Positions 25,886 through 35,124 of a DNA stretch of 64,000 nt are shown piece by piece. A program made the translations under genes and the position numbers. The notes beneath the pieces were generated by a model. It did no database searches. It saw nothing but the letters and a program-made list of their open reading frames with translations, and had not been told where the DNA came from. This DNA is from Bacteroidia bacterium (lineage in GTDB: Bacteria > Bacteroidota > Bacteroidia > Cytophagales > JAAEPT01). The stretch lies in assembly GCA_030431525.1 (NCBI GenBank), contig JAUIJC010000015.1, positions 40,971-104,970 of the forward strand, read 5' to 3'. Each line of letters opens with the position of its first letter. The stretch's first letter is position 1.

Positions 25886-25904
25886 AATTTCTACGTTTTA
25901 TGAA

Positions 25905-28220
25905 TCAATCATATTCAACCTCCCGCAACACATCACCTCCTCCAGTTGAATCACTCACCGATTCACACAAGAACTCCTGACGGATTTGAGCCTCTGTCAA
26001 AGTCTCTGGAATAGGGAATGGTGCCTTTCGGATGCCTGTTTTACGGTCCTTATAGGCCTTTTGCATGTAGAGGCCGAAGATTGGCAATGCCATTTTGGAG
26101 CCTTGTCCGAGATAGCCATAGCCTTTTGGGAAGCGCACGATGTTATCATCACCACCAACCCAAACGCCAGTTACCAAATCTTTGGAGATGCCCATGAACC
26201 AACCGTCAGTGGAGCTTTGGGTTGTACCCGTTTTACCGCCCAATTGGTTGACACCGTCCAACAATTTGTATTGAGTATCCAAAGAGCGAGCGGTACCGCC
26301 AGCAATTTGAGTGCTTCCGCGCAACATGGTTACCATTTTGAAGGCCTCTTCGGCACTCATGGCTTGTCGAGTGGAAGGGGTGCTTTCATAAATGGTTTTG
26401 CCGTGTTTGTCTACAATTTTGGAAATGTAGCTCAGTTCGTTGTAAACCCCGTTGTTCACGAAGGTGCAGTACGGGCGAATCATCTCGTAGAGGCTGACTG
26501 GGCTTGTGCCCAAGGCCAAGGATGGAACGGCGTCGAGGCGGTCTTCGGGAATCCCGAGGTTAACGGCTTGGCGTACCACTTCGTCGGGGCCGATGTCTCG
26601 GATAAGCAAGGCGGCAATGGGGTTGAGGGATTGGGCCAATGCAGTTTTCAAGTCGATGGCTTTACCCGTTGGCTTTCCTCGTGGCACCCATGTTTTGCCA
26701 TCAGGCATTTTCAGGCTGACAGGACCGTCGGTAATGGTGTAGCAAGGAGAGTAGCCTCGCTGAATGGCGGCCGAATAGAGTACAGGTTTAAAGGTGGAAC
26801 CTGGCTGACGAGCACTTTGGCGCACGTGGTCGTAGGCAAAGTATTCCTTGTTGATACCTCCAACCCATGCTTTGATTTGACCTGTATGCGGGTCCACGGA
26901 TAAGACGCCGGCTTGCAAGAACCATTTGTGGTGGAGCAATTCGTCCAAAGGCGAAATGTTGGTGTCAACTATCCCTTTGTAGGTGAAAATCTGGCTTGGG
27001 CGTTTCTCGTTCAAGGCCAAATTGATGGAGTCCTTGTCTCCGTTGTAGCGCTTTTTCAATTGGCGATAAAGCTCCGTCCTACGAATTTCACGCATCGCGT
27101 AGCGTTGCTTACTCTTTCCTGTTCCCCAAGGTTCCCGCTTACCCCAGCTTTTCTTGAAGTCCTTTTGAAGGCTCTTCATGTGCTGTTCGGTTGCCTGTTC
27201 AGCGTATTTCTGTAAACGGGAATCGATGGTAGTATAAACCTTCAGGCCGTCTGCATAAAGGTCATAGCCAGCATCCGAGCAAATGCGTTGAATTTCTCGC
27301 TTAATCTCTCCTCGGAAGTATGGAGCCAATCCAGTATTGTAGTTTGGCGGATTAAAGTCCAATTCCAAGGGCAGGACCTTAAGAGAATCATATTCCTTCT
27401 CAGTCAAAAACCCATCCTGTTTGGTCATTTGGTGCATGACCACATTGCGGCGTTTTTGAACCCGTTCATTGTATTTTTTTGGGTTATAAAGGGCAGGGTT
27501 TTTCAACATGCCCACCAAAACAGCGGCTTCTTGGATGTCTAAATCTTTTGGTTTTTTACCGAAGAAAGTCTGTGAAGCGGCGTAGATACCATGACTGTCA
27601 TACACGTAGGAAACCGTGTTGAGGTACATGGTGATGATTTCCTTTTTGGTGTATGCGCGTTCCAATCGCTTGGCGGTAATCCATTCCTTAGCTTTAATGA
27701 CCAGTGATCGAACCCCAGGAATTTTTTCTAATGGGCCAGTGTGGCCCTCACCGCGAAGGTCAAAAAGGTTTTTAGCCAATTGTTGGGTTAGGGTACTTCC
27801 GCCTCCTTGAAGGTTGAGGGTGAGTACTCCTTTTACCACACGTAAGGTCGCCTCAAAGTCAACGCCAGAGTGATGTTCAAAACGTTCGTCTTCGGTGGCA
27901 ATCAAAGCGCGAATGACATGCAATGAGATGTCGTCGAATTCAACCTTGGTTCTGTTCTTTCGGAAATATTTACCCAATACCTTCCCGTCAGCGGTGTAAA
28001 GCTCTGAAGCGATTGAGCTTTTAGGGTTTTCCAAGAGCTTTAAATCTGGAATCTCTCCGAAAAGCCCGAAAAGGTTGATGGAGGCCATCCAGAGAAATAG
28101 CGGTAAAAATATGGCAAAAGCTCCCAGCCCTATCCATGACCAAACAATTAGTCGTCTGTAGAGTTTTGGGAGTTCTTGGAAGTGGGATTTCATCTGTTTG
28201 AAGTTTGAGGCGTCGGACAT
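25905..28220 (-). CDS. Class A penicillin-binding protein (PBP1A type), copy 2
   Basis: 771 residues. Cytoplasmic tail, TM (about 24-47), GT51 glycosyltransferase with catalytic Glu in ATEDERFEHHSGVDF and GGGSTLTQQLAKNLF, then the linker and transpeptidase with SXXK as GSTFKPV, SXN as QSLNPIA, and KTGTTQSS. It polymerises and cross-links peptidoglycan. It shares ordering and length with the adjacent upstream paralogue, so a tandem duplication is likely. The first nine codons overlap the end of a heptad repeat; the internal ATG at 28193 (MKSHFQELPKLYRR) is an equally good start. Confidence 0.94.
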   Translation of the reverse strand: MSDASNFKQMKSHFQELPKLYRRLIVWSWIGLGAFAIFLPLFLWMASINLFGLFGEIPDLKLLENPKSSIASELYTADGKVLGKYFRKNRTKVEFDDISLHVIRALIATEDERFEHHSGVDFEATLRVVKGVLTLNLQGGGSTLTQQLAKNLFDLRGEGHTGPLEKIPGVRSLVIKAKEWITAKRLERAYTKKEIITMYLNTVSYVYDSHGIYAASQTFFGKKPKDLDIQEAAVLVGMLKNPALYNPKKYNERVQKRRNVVMHQMTKQDGFLTEKEYDSLKVLPLELDFNPPNYNTGLAPYFRGEIKREIQRICSDAGYDLYADGLKVYTTIDSRLQKYAEQATEQHMKSLQKDFKKSWGKREPWGTGKSKQRYAMREIRRTELYRQLKKRYNGDKDSINLALNEKRPSQIFTYKGIVDTNISPLDELLHHKWFLQAGVLSVDPHTGQIKAWVGGINKEYFAYDHVRQSARQPGSTFKPVLYSAAIQRGYSPCYTITDGPVSLKMPDGKTWVPRGKPTGKAIDLKTALAQSLNPIAALLIRDIGPDEVVRQAVNLGIPEDRLDAVPSLALGTSPVSLYEMIRPYCTFVNNGVYNELSYISKIVDKHGKTIYESTPSTRQAMSAEEAFKMVTMLRGSTQIAGGTARSLDTQYKLLDGVNQLGGKTGTTQSSTDGWFMGISKDLVTGVWVGGDDNIVRFPKGYGYLGQGSKMALPIFGLYMQKAYKDRKTGIRKAPFPIPETLTEAQIRQEFLCESVSDSTGGGDVLREVEYD

Positions 28221-28294
28221 TAGACCGCTACGCTTTTAGACATTGGACATTAGCGCTTTTGGCATCGGCTAACGTCTAAAGTCTAATGTCCAAG
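28215..28294. repeat. Heptad inverted repeat, GACATTA type
   Basis: The left arm (28215-28256) contains GACATTA heptads interrupted by a two-heptad variant, GACCGCTACGCTTT. The right arm (28267-28294) reads, on the other strand, GACATTA, GACTTTA, GACGTTA. It fills the 90-bp gap between the two PBP genes. Confidence 0.85.
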
Positions 28295-28310
28295 TTAAAG
28301 CACTCTGTAT

Positions 28311-30650
28311 TTACAATTCATCATCATCAAAGCTCTCGTCGGACGGAATCAGTAGGTCGGCGGGAGCGGTGGAGTCAGCCATTTCTGCTTGTTTCGAGCA
28401 GTCATAGATCTCCATATCAAAATTCGTTGATGGGCGTTTGAAGCGTTGCTTTTTGATGTCGAGGGTTGTGTCTGCGTAAACGCGTTGCATGTACTCCGCC
28501 CAAATAGGCATGGCCATACGTGCACCCTGTCCTTCCTTAATGGAACGGAAGTGGATGTTTCGGCTGTCACCACCGACCCAAACGCCGGAAACGAGCTGTG
28601 GGGTGAGGCCCATAAACCAACCGTCCGATTGGTCTTGGGTGGTTCCTGTTTTGGCAGCCACCTCATTGCCATAGCCCAAAAGCTTGTACTTGTGGAGTCC
28701 CAAGGCCGTACCACCAGATTCTTGGGTGGTACCCATCAGCATATAGAGCATGGTGAAGGCCTTGTATTTGTCCATCACGAAACGCTCTTCTTTGCCAAAG
28801 TCAGCCACCACGTTTCCGTGGCGGTCCACAATCTTATCAATGAAATAAGGCCTGATATAAGTTCCCTCGTTCACGAAAGTGGAGTAGGCCCCAACCATTT
28901 CGTAGAGCGAAACGTCGAATACGCCCAAGCACATCGACGGAACGGCTTCCAAGTGGCTTTCGATGCCCAATTCGCGAGCGTAGCGCACAACCAATGGAGG
29001 CGTGGCATTCTCACCGAAGTCCTTCATCAGTCCTGCAGTAATGGCATTCACGGAGTTCGCCAAGGCTTTACGGAGCGTCATCCACTCACCAGAGTATGTT
29101 CCGTCTGCGTTTTTCGGGGTCCAAGGCACCGCCTCTCCATCGACATAGGTGATGAAGGAAACGGGAATGTCTTGGAACTTAGAGCAAGGCGTGTAGGCAT
29201 TACTTTCACCGAGTACTGAGGCGTAAACAATCGGCTTGAACGTGGATCCCGGCTGACGTTTTCCATGTTGGACGTGGTCAAACTGGAAGGTGTTGTAGTT
29301 GATGCCACCAACCCAAGCCTTGATTTCTCCAGAAGTTGGATCCACGGAGAGGAAACCAGCATGAAGGAATCGCTTGTAATACTTCAGTGAGTCGATGGTG
29401 CTGAAGGTAGTGTCCACAGGTCCTTGCCAAGTGAAAACCCGCATCGGCTTCTTTTTGTTCAGATAAAAATCGACGGAGTCCGAATTTTTCTTGAAACGCT
29501 TTTTGAGTGAGCGGTAGTAGGGGAGTCTGTTCAGTGCGCGTGGGAAATAGGAGGAATCCAACACGTATTTGGTGTAGGTGGCTTCCAAATCCCTTTTGCT
29601 CCATGGGTCACGACCTTTCCAGTGCTTGTCAAAACGCTCCTGCAATTCGGTCATGTGTTCGCGGACAGCCTGCTCAGCGTAGTTCTGCAAACGGGAGTCG
29701 ATGGTGGTATAAACTTTCAATCCATCGGAATAGAGGTCATAGCCATTTTCCTTGGCCCAATAGATCAAGAATTTTTTGGCTTCCATACGGAAGTATTTGG
29801 CGGAACCAGTACGGTGGCTTTCCACTACATAATTCAAATGGATGGAATCCTTTCGAAGAGAATCAGCTTCATGGCTGGTAATGACTTGATATTTTTCAAG
29901 CTGATCCAATACTGTGTTACGACGCTTAAAGGCGTTGTCTGGGTTGAGGATTGGGCTATAGGAAGTTGGTGCTTTTAAAAGCCCGACCAACATGGCGGCT
30001 TCCTCTATGTTCAGTTCATCTTGGTTTTTGCCGAAGAAAGTTTTGGCGGCTACTTGAATACCGAAAGAGTTACTACCGAAATCCACCGTGTTGAGGTACA
30101 TGGTGATGATTTCTTCCTTGGTATAAGATTTTTCAAGCTGTACGGCCAACACCCATTCCTTAGTCTTGTCGATGAGCTTGTTGATGAAAAAGTTTTTGCC
30201 GTGGAGAGAGCCACGTAGGTTTTCAGCCCGTGTGTTGAAGAGGTTTTTCGCCAACTGCTGAGAGATGGTGGATGATCCACGTTTTTCTCCTTTGGCCAAA
30301 TAGTAAAGAATGGCGAAGGTGCCCTTGAAGTCAATGCCAGAGTGCTCGCGATAACGGATGTCCTCCGTGGCGATTAGGGCGTTGATGACGTTTGGGGAGA
30401 GGTCTTCGTAAGTAACCTGCGTTCGGTTGGAGCGGAAGTACTTTCCAAGAAGAAGGCTGTCGGCAGAATAGAGTTCTGAGGAATACTCGGAGCTTGGGTT
30501 CTCCAAGTGCTTGCGGTCAGGCATTTCCCCAAACCACCCGTTCTCGTTGGTGGTGACGGCATTGACATACCAATACACGCCAAAAGTGGCCAGTAACAGG
30601 CCTATCCACGGAAGGATGATAAAAGTGAATGGGGAGAAAATCCGCTTCAT
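28311..30650 (-). CDS. Class A penicillin-binding protein (PBP1A type), copy 1
   Basis: 779 residues. Short tail and TM (about 8-30), GT51 domain with ATEDIRYREHSGIDF and GSSTISQQLAKNLF, and transpeptidase with GSTFKPI (SXXK), NSVNAITA (SXN) and KTGTTQDQ. All catalytic motifs are intact, as in the downstream paralogue. The C-terminal tail is acidic (DESFDDDEL), unlike that of copy 2. The two probably differ in when or where they act. LpoB (13 kb) is a possible activator. Confidence 0.94.
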   Translation of the reverse strand: MKRIFSPFTFIILPWIGLLLATFGVYWYVNAVTTNENGWFGEMPDRKHLENPSSEYSSELYSADSLLLGKYFRSNRTQVTYEDLSPNVINALIATEDIRYREHSGIDFKGTFAILYYLAKGEKRGSSTISQQLAKNLFNTRAENLRGSLHGKNFFINKLIDKTKEWVLAVQLEKSYTKEEIITMYLNTVDFGSNSFGIQVAAKTFFGKNQDELNIEEAAMLVGLLKAPTSYSPILNPDNAFKRRNTVLDQLEKYQVITSHEADSLRKDSIHLNYVVESHRTGSAKYFRMEAKKFLIYWAKENGYDLYSDGLKVYTTIDSRLQNYAEQAVREHMTELQERFDKHWKGRDPWSKRDLEATYTKYVLDSSYFPRALNRLPYYRSLKKRFKKNSDSVDFYLNKKKPMRVFTWQGPVDTTFSTIDSLKYYKRFLHAGFLSVDPTSGEIKAWVGGINYNTFQFDHVQHGKRQPGSTFKPIVYASVLGESNAYTPCSKFQDIPVSFITYVDGEAVPWTPKNADGTYSGEWMTLRKALANSVNAITAGLMKDFGENATPPLVVRYARELGIESHLEAVPSMCLGVFDVSLYEMVGAYSTFVNEGTYIRPYFIDKIVDRHGNVVADFGKEERFVMDKYKAFTMLYMLMGTTQESGGTALGLHKYKLLGYGNEVAAKTGTTQDQSDGWFMGLTPQLVSGVWVGGDSRNIHFRSIKEGQGARMAMPIWAEYMQRVYADTTLDIKKQRFKRPSTNFDMEIYDCSKQAEMADSTAPADLLIPSDESFDDDEL

Positions 30651-30652
30651 GT

Positions 30653-30841
30653 CAGTTATCGGTTATCAGTTATCAGTTATCGGTTAGCAGTTAACACAAT
30701 TCAGGGCAATCGCGAGAAAACCATGTTTTGGGTGCCGACGATGCCTTTTGAGCGTCATACGGGAACACAGAACGTAGTAGCATTTTCTTGCAGTTGCCCT
30801 GTAAAACAATTCGTGCCTGATAACTGTTAACCGATAACTGG
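30653..30841. repeat. Composite heptad element, GTTATCN type, with structured core
   Basis: The left arm at 30655-30696 has six heptads of GTTATCG/GTTATCA/GTTAACA type. The right arm at 30818-30841 has three on the opposite strand. Between them is ~120 bp with its own dyad: CAGGGCAA (30702-30709) with TTGCCCTG (30794-30801), extended inward by GC/GC and GAGAAAA/TTTTCTT. It occupies the whole gap between pbp1A copy 1 and sprE. Confidence 0.82.
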
Positions 30842-30842
30842 T

Positions 30843-33422
30843 TTATTGTTTACCGGAGAAGATTTGATATCCAGTTAAGTCCCTCTTGTTTAACAAAAGG
30901 TTGTAATTGTCAAAGGTAATCACATAGTAGGAATAATCTAAGCCCTCGAAGTGCTTCCCAAAGTCGTGGTAGTGCTTCAATTTTTCGAGGTATTCCTCCG
31001 CCTCCTTTTTATTCTCAAAATTACCGATGCGCACCAAGAAGTTTTGCTCATCGTAGCTCACGGCCTTTGTGTTATACCCCTTGTTTCGGAAATAGTTTTC
31101 GTTGAATTCGTAGAAAACAGGTAGGGCATTGTCGGGCTTGATTTCGCTGGACTTGAAAATGCCCATCACATAATGCTGGGTGCTGTCGTTGCTCGCGTAT
31201 TCCCCTGAGAGTTGGCTGACGGAAATGCCTTCTTCCTCCATGAGGGATTTATGCTGCGCCAAAAGGCTGTCGGCATAAGGCACCAATTCACTTGTTTTAA
31301 AGTCAACCATGAATTTCTCCAAGCCATTTTGATAGTTCAATGCTTGGTCTGTTCGGGCATAGGTCAGCACCTTGAGCAAGGTGAGACGGTCCTTGACTTC
31401 CGCCAGCGGGTAAGTTTGTAGAATTTGGTCAATTTCTCGGCGGGCACCCAAGTAGTCGCCTTGACGATAGAGCTCATACGCTCGTGCATATTCCGACTCG
31501 GCCTCCTCGTTATCCGTTTTGTACTCCTTGCGGTAGTTCGGATTTTGGTAGAGTTTGGCGTAGATGGAGTTCGGGTATTTGCTCAACAATTCAGGGCTGT
31601 GCTCATCTGGGCTACAGCTGGTTGATTTTTCGCAAAGCAGACAAAGAAGGTAAAGAGCTTCGGCGCGGTCGTCACTTTCTGGGAATTCCGTTTTGTGACG
31701 CATGAATGTCTCAATGGCGTATTCAGGCTCATTGAGCTTAAAGGTGTAAAGCTTTCCAGCCTTGAACAGGGCATCTTCCAATCGTTCGTTAGAAGCGGCA
31801 AAATCTTCCTCTGTTTTTGGAATGGCGTCGTAATACTGCTGACGATCCACATGGATTTCCTCCTCTTTAGGTTCGTCTTCCACAGCCACCTGAACGGTGT
31901 CTTTGGGTTGCTCCAGTTTTTCGGCGTCTTCGGTAGCGTCCGTTTGTTTTAGCGCTCGACGCCAGTTATCCTCAAGCGGGCGATCCCCCCAAACATTGAG
32001 GAATTGAATACGAGACTGGCCAAGTGCGCTTGGGTTGTAGAACACGAAGTTTGTTCCGCCACCAGCCAACAATGGCGACTGCTGTTCTTTTTCCTTCTCT
32101 TTTTGTTCGAGCAGTTTTTGACGTTCGCGCTCACGTTTGATTTCCTCCTCCTTGGCTTTGGCTGCCTTTTCGATCAATGCATCCAAGTCGTCTGGAGTCA
32201 TTTTGGCCATGCGCTGTAGGCTGTCCTCGGTTTCGATGATGGTGATTTGCTCAACAAACTCGGTCAAGGTCAGCTTACGGTCATTGATTTCCTCAAACTC
32301 GCTGTGGTCTTGGTTGTAAAGAGCCACCGTGCTGTCATAGTAGCGCTCGGCTTTGCGGTAATCGCGTTTGTCGTAATAGATTTCTCCAGCAAGTCGATAG
32401 GAATATGCCTTCTGAAGATCGCGGGCGCCTTCGACATGAAGTGATTTGTTCAGGTTGTCCAAGGCAGCTTCAGTATTGCCTTGTTTGAGCTCAAAGCGAG
32501 CCATCTCGTAATAGATGCGGTCCTTGAACTCTTGGTTTTTCAAATCGACCAAAAGCTTGTCGAAGTATTTTCTGATGCGTTTGTTTTCTTGCGCGTCTGT
32601 GATTTCAGACACCTGTGCCATGCTCAGCTTGGTGTAAAACTCCAGCTCGTAAGGTGGATTGTTCTTTAACGCTTTTTTGTAGTGGGCGTAAGAGGCAGAG
32701 TCATGACCTAAAAGCTGTTCGAGCTGCCCTGCCACAAAATTGAGGTGAGATCGACGTTTATTATCCTTTTCTAAAGGAATGGCCTTTTTCACATGAGGAA
32801 GCATTTGGGAGAATTCTTCCTGCGAACGGTGAAACTCCGCCGAGGCTAAGTGGAATTGTTTGCCGCTTTTTGGTTTTAGTTTTTCAGCGTCTTCCTCTTG
32901 TTGCAACAGGGAAATGAGCTGGTAAGCATCGGTCATGTCCCGTTGATGCACCTTGCTGTGAAGCAACCAAGCCAAGGCTTCGTGTTTTGCGTCCTTATCT
33001 TCTGAGGAGGATACTACGTATTTAAGCATTTGGTCCGCATAATCAGGCTTGCTTTGGTAATGCCTTGCACGGCCAATCAAAATTTGGCAGTCATCCACCC
33101 ATTGGCTGTTTTTGTGCAGCTTGATAGGGTAGGTGGCTTTCTCTCCTACATAATTAAGGTCTTCTTCCATGCCGCTGGAAGCCGTGGTGTCAAATTGCGG
33201 AGTAACAGGAAGAATGCGGTTATAATCGTATTTCTGTTGGTCCCAAAGCTTGTTTTCAACCTCGGTGAGGCGCTCCTCAGCCAAAAAGTAGGCGTTGTAA
33301 TAGGCAGTGGTGTTATGGTAGCCCTTGGCAACAGGTGATCGGCTTTCCTGAGAACAGGCAAGCATCAATAGGCCAATGGTTGCAACAAGAAGAATAGAAA
33401 AAACAGAATATTTTTTGTCCAC
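30843..33422 (-). CDS. sprE: SprE/PorW-type TPR lipoprotein of type IX secretion
   Basis: 859 residues. The signal peptide has a lipobox ending LLMLAC (Cys23). The family signature GYHNTTAYYNAYFLAEERL lies directly after (about 34-52). Multiple TPR-like repeats (about 95-400), a highly charged Lys/Glu coiled segment (about 430-465), then FVFYNPSALGQSRIQFLNVWG (split: FVFYNPSALGQ and FLNVWGDRPLEDNWRR), typical of SprE. It ends in a SPOR-like domain with FLVRIGNFENKKEAEEYLEK. SprE/PorW supports the T9SS and gliding motor in Flavobacterium and Porphyromonas. The core gldKLMN genes are not in this window. Confidence 0.9.
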   Translation of the reverse strand: MDKKYSVFSILLVATIGLLMLACSQESRSPVAKGYHNTTAYYNAYFLAEERLTEVENKLWDQQKYDYNRILPVTPQFDTTASSGMEEDLNYVGEKATYPIKLHKNSQWVDDCQILIGRARHYQSKPDYADQMLKYVVSSSEDKDAKHEALAWLLHSKVHQRDMTDAYQLISLLQQEEDAEKLKPKSGKQFHLASAEFHRSQEEFSQMLPHVKKAIPLEKDNKRRSHLNFVAGQLEQLLGHDSASYAHYKKALKNNPPYELEFYTKLSMAQVSEITDAQENKRIRKYFDKLLVDLKNQEFKDRIYYEMARFELKQGNTEAALDNLNKSLHVEGARDLQKAYSYRLAGEIYYDKRDYRKAERYYDSTVALYNQDHSEFEEINDRKLTLTEFVEQITIIETEDSLQRMAKMTPDDLDALIEKAAKAKEEEIKRERERQKLLEQKEKEKEQQSPLLAGGGTNFVFYNPSALGQSRIQFLNVWGDRPLEDNWRRALKQTDATEDAEKLEQPKDTVQVAVEDEPKEEEIHVDRQQYYDAIPKTEEDFAASNERLEDALFKAGKLYTFKLNEPEYAIETFMRHKTEFPESDDRAEALYLLCLLCEKSTSCSPDEHSPELLSKYPNSIYAKLYQNPNYRKEYKTDNEEAESEYARAYELYRQGDYLGARREIDQILQTYPLAEVKDRLTLLKVLTYARTDQALNYQNGLEKFMVDFKTSELVPYADSLLAQHKSLMEEEGISVSQLSGEYASNDSTQHYVMGIFKSSEIKPDNALPVFYEFNENYFRNKGYNTKAVSYDEQNFLVRIGNFENKKEAEEYLEKLKHYHDFGKHFEGLDYSYYVITFDNYNLLLNKRDLTGYQIFSGKQ

Positions 33423-33729
33423 GGGTAAAAGGGAACTCGGTCGAATATGGGATGATGAATTAGACTACTGGAAATTTGTACAATGTATCGTGTATTATGT
33501 ACAATGATTGCTCACTGACGGAGAGTCATAGTACATAATACATTGTACTTGATACAAAAATGTCCAACGGACTTTTTCCGACAATAGTATTTCAATCTCC
33601 AAAGATGGAAAAAAAATCTTGTAGGGCTGATAGTTAATGGGGGATGCCTTAATTTAGGCGAATTGTAAAGTGTTGTGTGTCTTTCTGTCCAGAGAGGTAA
33701 ATGACACATTTAGAGAATGAACCCGAGGT
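33423..33729. other. 307-bp divergent gap between sprE and the M23-like gene
   Basis: It contains a heptad inverted repeat (33478-33555) near the sprE side and ~170 bp of unremarkable AT-rich sequence ahead of the M23-like gene, where its promoter must lie. No open frame worth calling. Confidence 0.6.
33478..33555. repeat. Heptad inverted repeat, GTACAAT type
   Basis: The left arm at 33478-33506 is GTACAAT, GTATCGT, GTATTAT, GTACAAT, then G. The right arm at 33527-33555, on the other strand, is GTATCAA, GTACAAT, GTATTAT, GTACTAT, then G. Four heptads per arm, 20-nt loop. Confidence 0.9.
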
Positions 33730-34581
33730 TTGGTGGCTAAAAAAAAGAAACGGAGCATATACGACAGGATAACCTATAAGTATCAGGTTATCATTCGGAA
33801 TGAGGAGAACTTTGCTGAAAAGACAACGTTCTCGTTCAACTATGCCCAAGCCTTATTGGTATTCTTTATTTTGTTCAGTGGCATGCTCTTCATGAGTTTG
33901 TTTCTGGCAAAGTCTATTTTGTCCCAATGGTACGATCCCGCCCACGAGGATAAGCAGGTTGCCAAGGATGTGGAGGATATTCGCCAGAGGCTGGATAGTT
34001 TGAATCATCAGTTGGTGATGCGCGATGAAATCATCCACAGTTTTCATGTGATGTTGGATGGTGGTGTGACGGAGGACTCTGTGGTGACCGCTTCCAAAAA
34101 TGATGAGCGGGAACAGGATGTCACTGCCGTCGATGTGGAAAGTAGGTCGGAGGCGGATTCCCTAATTCGAAGCCGATTTGAGCAAGCTGAAGGAGTTGCG
34201 CCAACTTCAGAGTCTGTGTCTGGAGTGGTGAGGATGTATTTCCCGCCAGTGGAAGGCGGAGAGGTGATCGTGCCTTATGATCCTGAGAAAGGGCAGTTCG
34301 GTGTACGCATCGAGGCCAAGGGTGTAGATATGGTAAAGGCAATTGCGGACGGTCGAGTGATTTTGTCTTTGGCTACCGTAGATGGTGCTATATTAGCAGT
34401 TCAACATCGACACGATGCGGTGTCTGTCTATAGACACAATGGAGAGTTGTTGAAAAAGGTAGGTGAGTTTGTGCGTACAGGTGAGCCATTGGCGGCCTTG
34501 CAGTCAGGCGCCCCTTTTATCGACTTTGAGCTTTGGGAGGATAGGAGTCGTGTCAATCCCGTAGATTTTATTGAGTTTTAG
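33730..34581 (+). CDS. Degenerate M23 (LytM-fold) protein, probably non-catalytic
   Basis: 283 residues from TTG at 33730 or GTG at 33733 (MVAKKKKRSIYDR); no ATG is in frame. Basic cytoplasmic tail, one TM (about 38-62), coiled coil (about 72-100), acidic linker, then a LytM/M23 fold (about 178-283). The fold is recognisable by VKAIADGRVILS, VYRHNGELLKKVGEFVRTGEPLA (split at KVG) and FELWEDRSRVNPVDFI. The zinc ligands are gone: family HFGVD reads QFGVR and HLH reads FID. It probably regulates a peptidoglycan hydrolase or acts as a scaffold, like EnvC or NlpD. It heads a run leading to bactofilin and atp genes. Confidence 0.85.
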   Translation: MVAKKKKRSIYDRITYKYQVIIRNEENFAEKTTFSFNYAQALLVFFILFSGMLFMSLFLAKSILSQWYDPAHEDKQVAKDVEDIRQRLDSLNHQLVMRDEIIHSFHVMLDGGVTEDSVVTASKNDEREQDVTAVDVESRSEADSLIRSRFEQAEGVAPTSESVSGVVRMYFPPVEGGEVIVPYDPEKGQFGVRIEAKGVDMVKAIADGRVILSLATVDGAILAVQHRHDAVSVYRHNGELLKKVGEFVRTGEPLAALQSGAPFIDFELWEDRSRVNPVDFIEF

Positions 34582-34689
34582 GAAACTTTCTTGCCACGCT
34601 ATTGTTAGGCTAATGTTCATGCTGTTTAATAATTAAACTGGATGAGCGTTCTTTTAATGATTGTTTGAGAAAGGAAAACTGACGAAGAT

Positions 34690-35124
34690 ATGTTTGGAAG
34701 TAAAGACAAGAAGCAGGAACAGATTCTCGGGCAGAAGCAGAATCAGTTGGAGCAGGGTACCAAGGTTGAGGGTAATATTGAGGCGATTGGTAACTTGCGT
34801 ATTGACGGAGAGGTTGTGGGCAATGTGATTTGCAAACAAAAGTTTGTGTTGGGTGCTGAAGGCGTCATCACAGGCAACATCACCGCCAAGAATGCCGAGA
34901 TTGAAGGTACAATTAAAGGCAACCTAAACATCAGCGAAATGTTGGTGCTTCGCCCATCTGCCGTTGTTGAAGGTGATTTGATTACTGATAAAAAGATTGT
35001 TGAAGCTGGTGCTGTCCATAATGGTCGTAGCACTATGCAGTCGCCAATATCATCACATAATGAAGCCGGACAAGGACAAGAAAAAGCAGCCGCAAGAAAA
35101 CTCCAACCACAGAAAGCTGGTTAA
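34690..35124 (+). CDS. Bactofilin
   Basis: 144 residues. Polar N-terminal tail, then the right-handed beta-helix (about 20-110) with regular short strands such as GTKVEGNIEAIGNLRIDGEV and GVITGNITAKNAEIEGTIKG, and a Gln/Lys-rich C-terminal tail. Bactofilins self-assemble without nucleotides and often scaffold peptidoglycan enzymes; the M23-like gene directly upstream (108 bases) fits the common bactofilin-M23 pairing. Its last 65 bases overlap the atpZ gene in another frame. Confidence 0.93.
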   Translation: MFGSKDKKQEQILGQKQNQLEQGTKVEGNIEAIGNLRIDGEVVGNVICKQKFVLGAEGVITGNITAKNAEIEGTIKGNLNISEMLVLRPSAVVEGDLITDKKIVEAGAVHNGRSTMQSPISSHNEAGQGQEKAAARKLQPQKAG

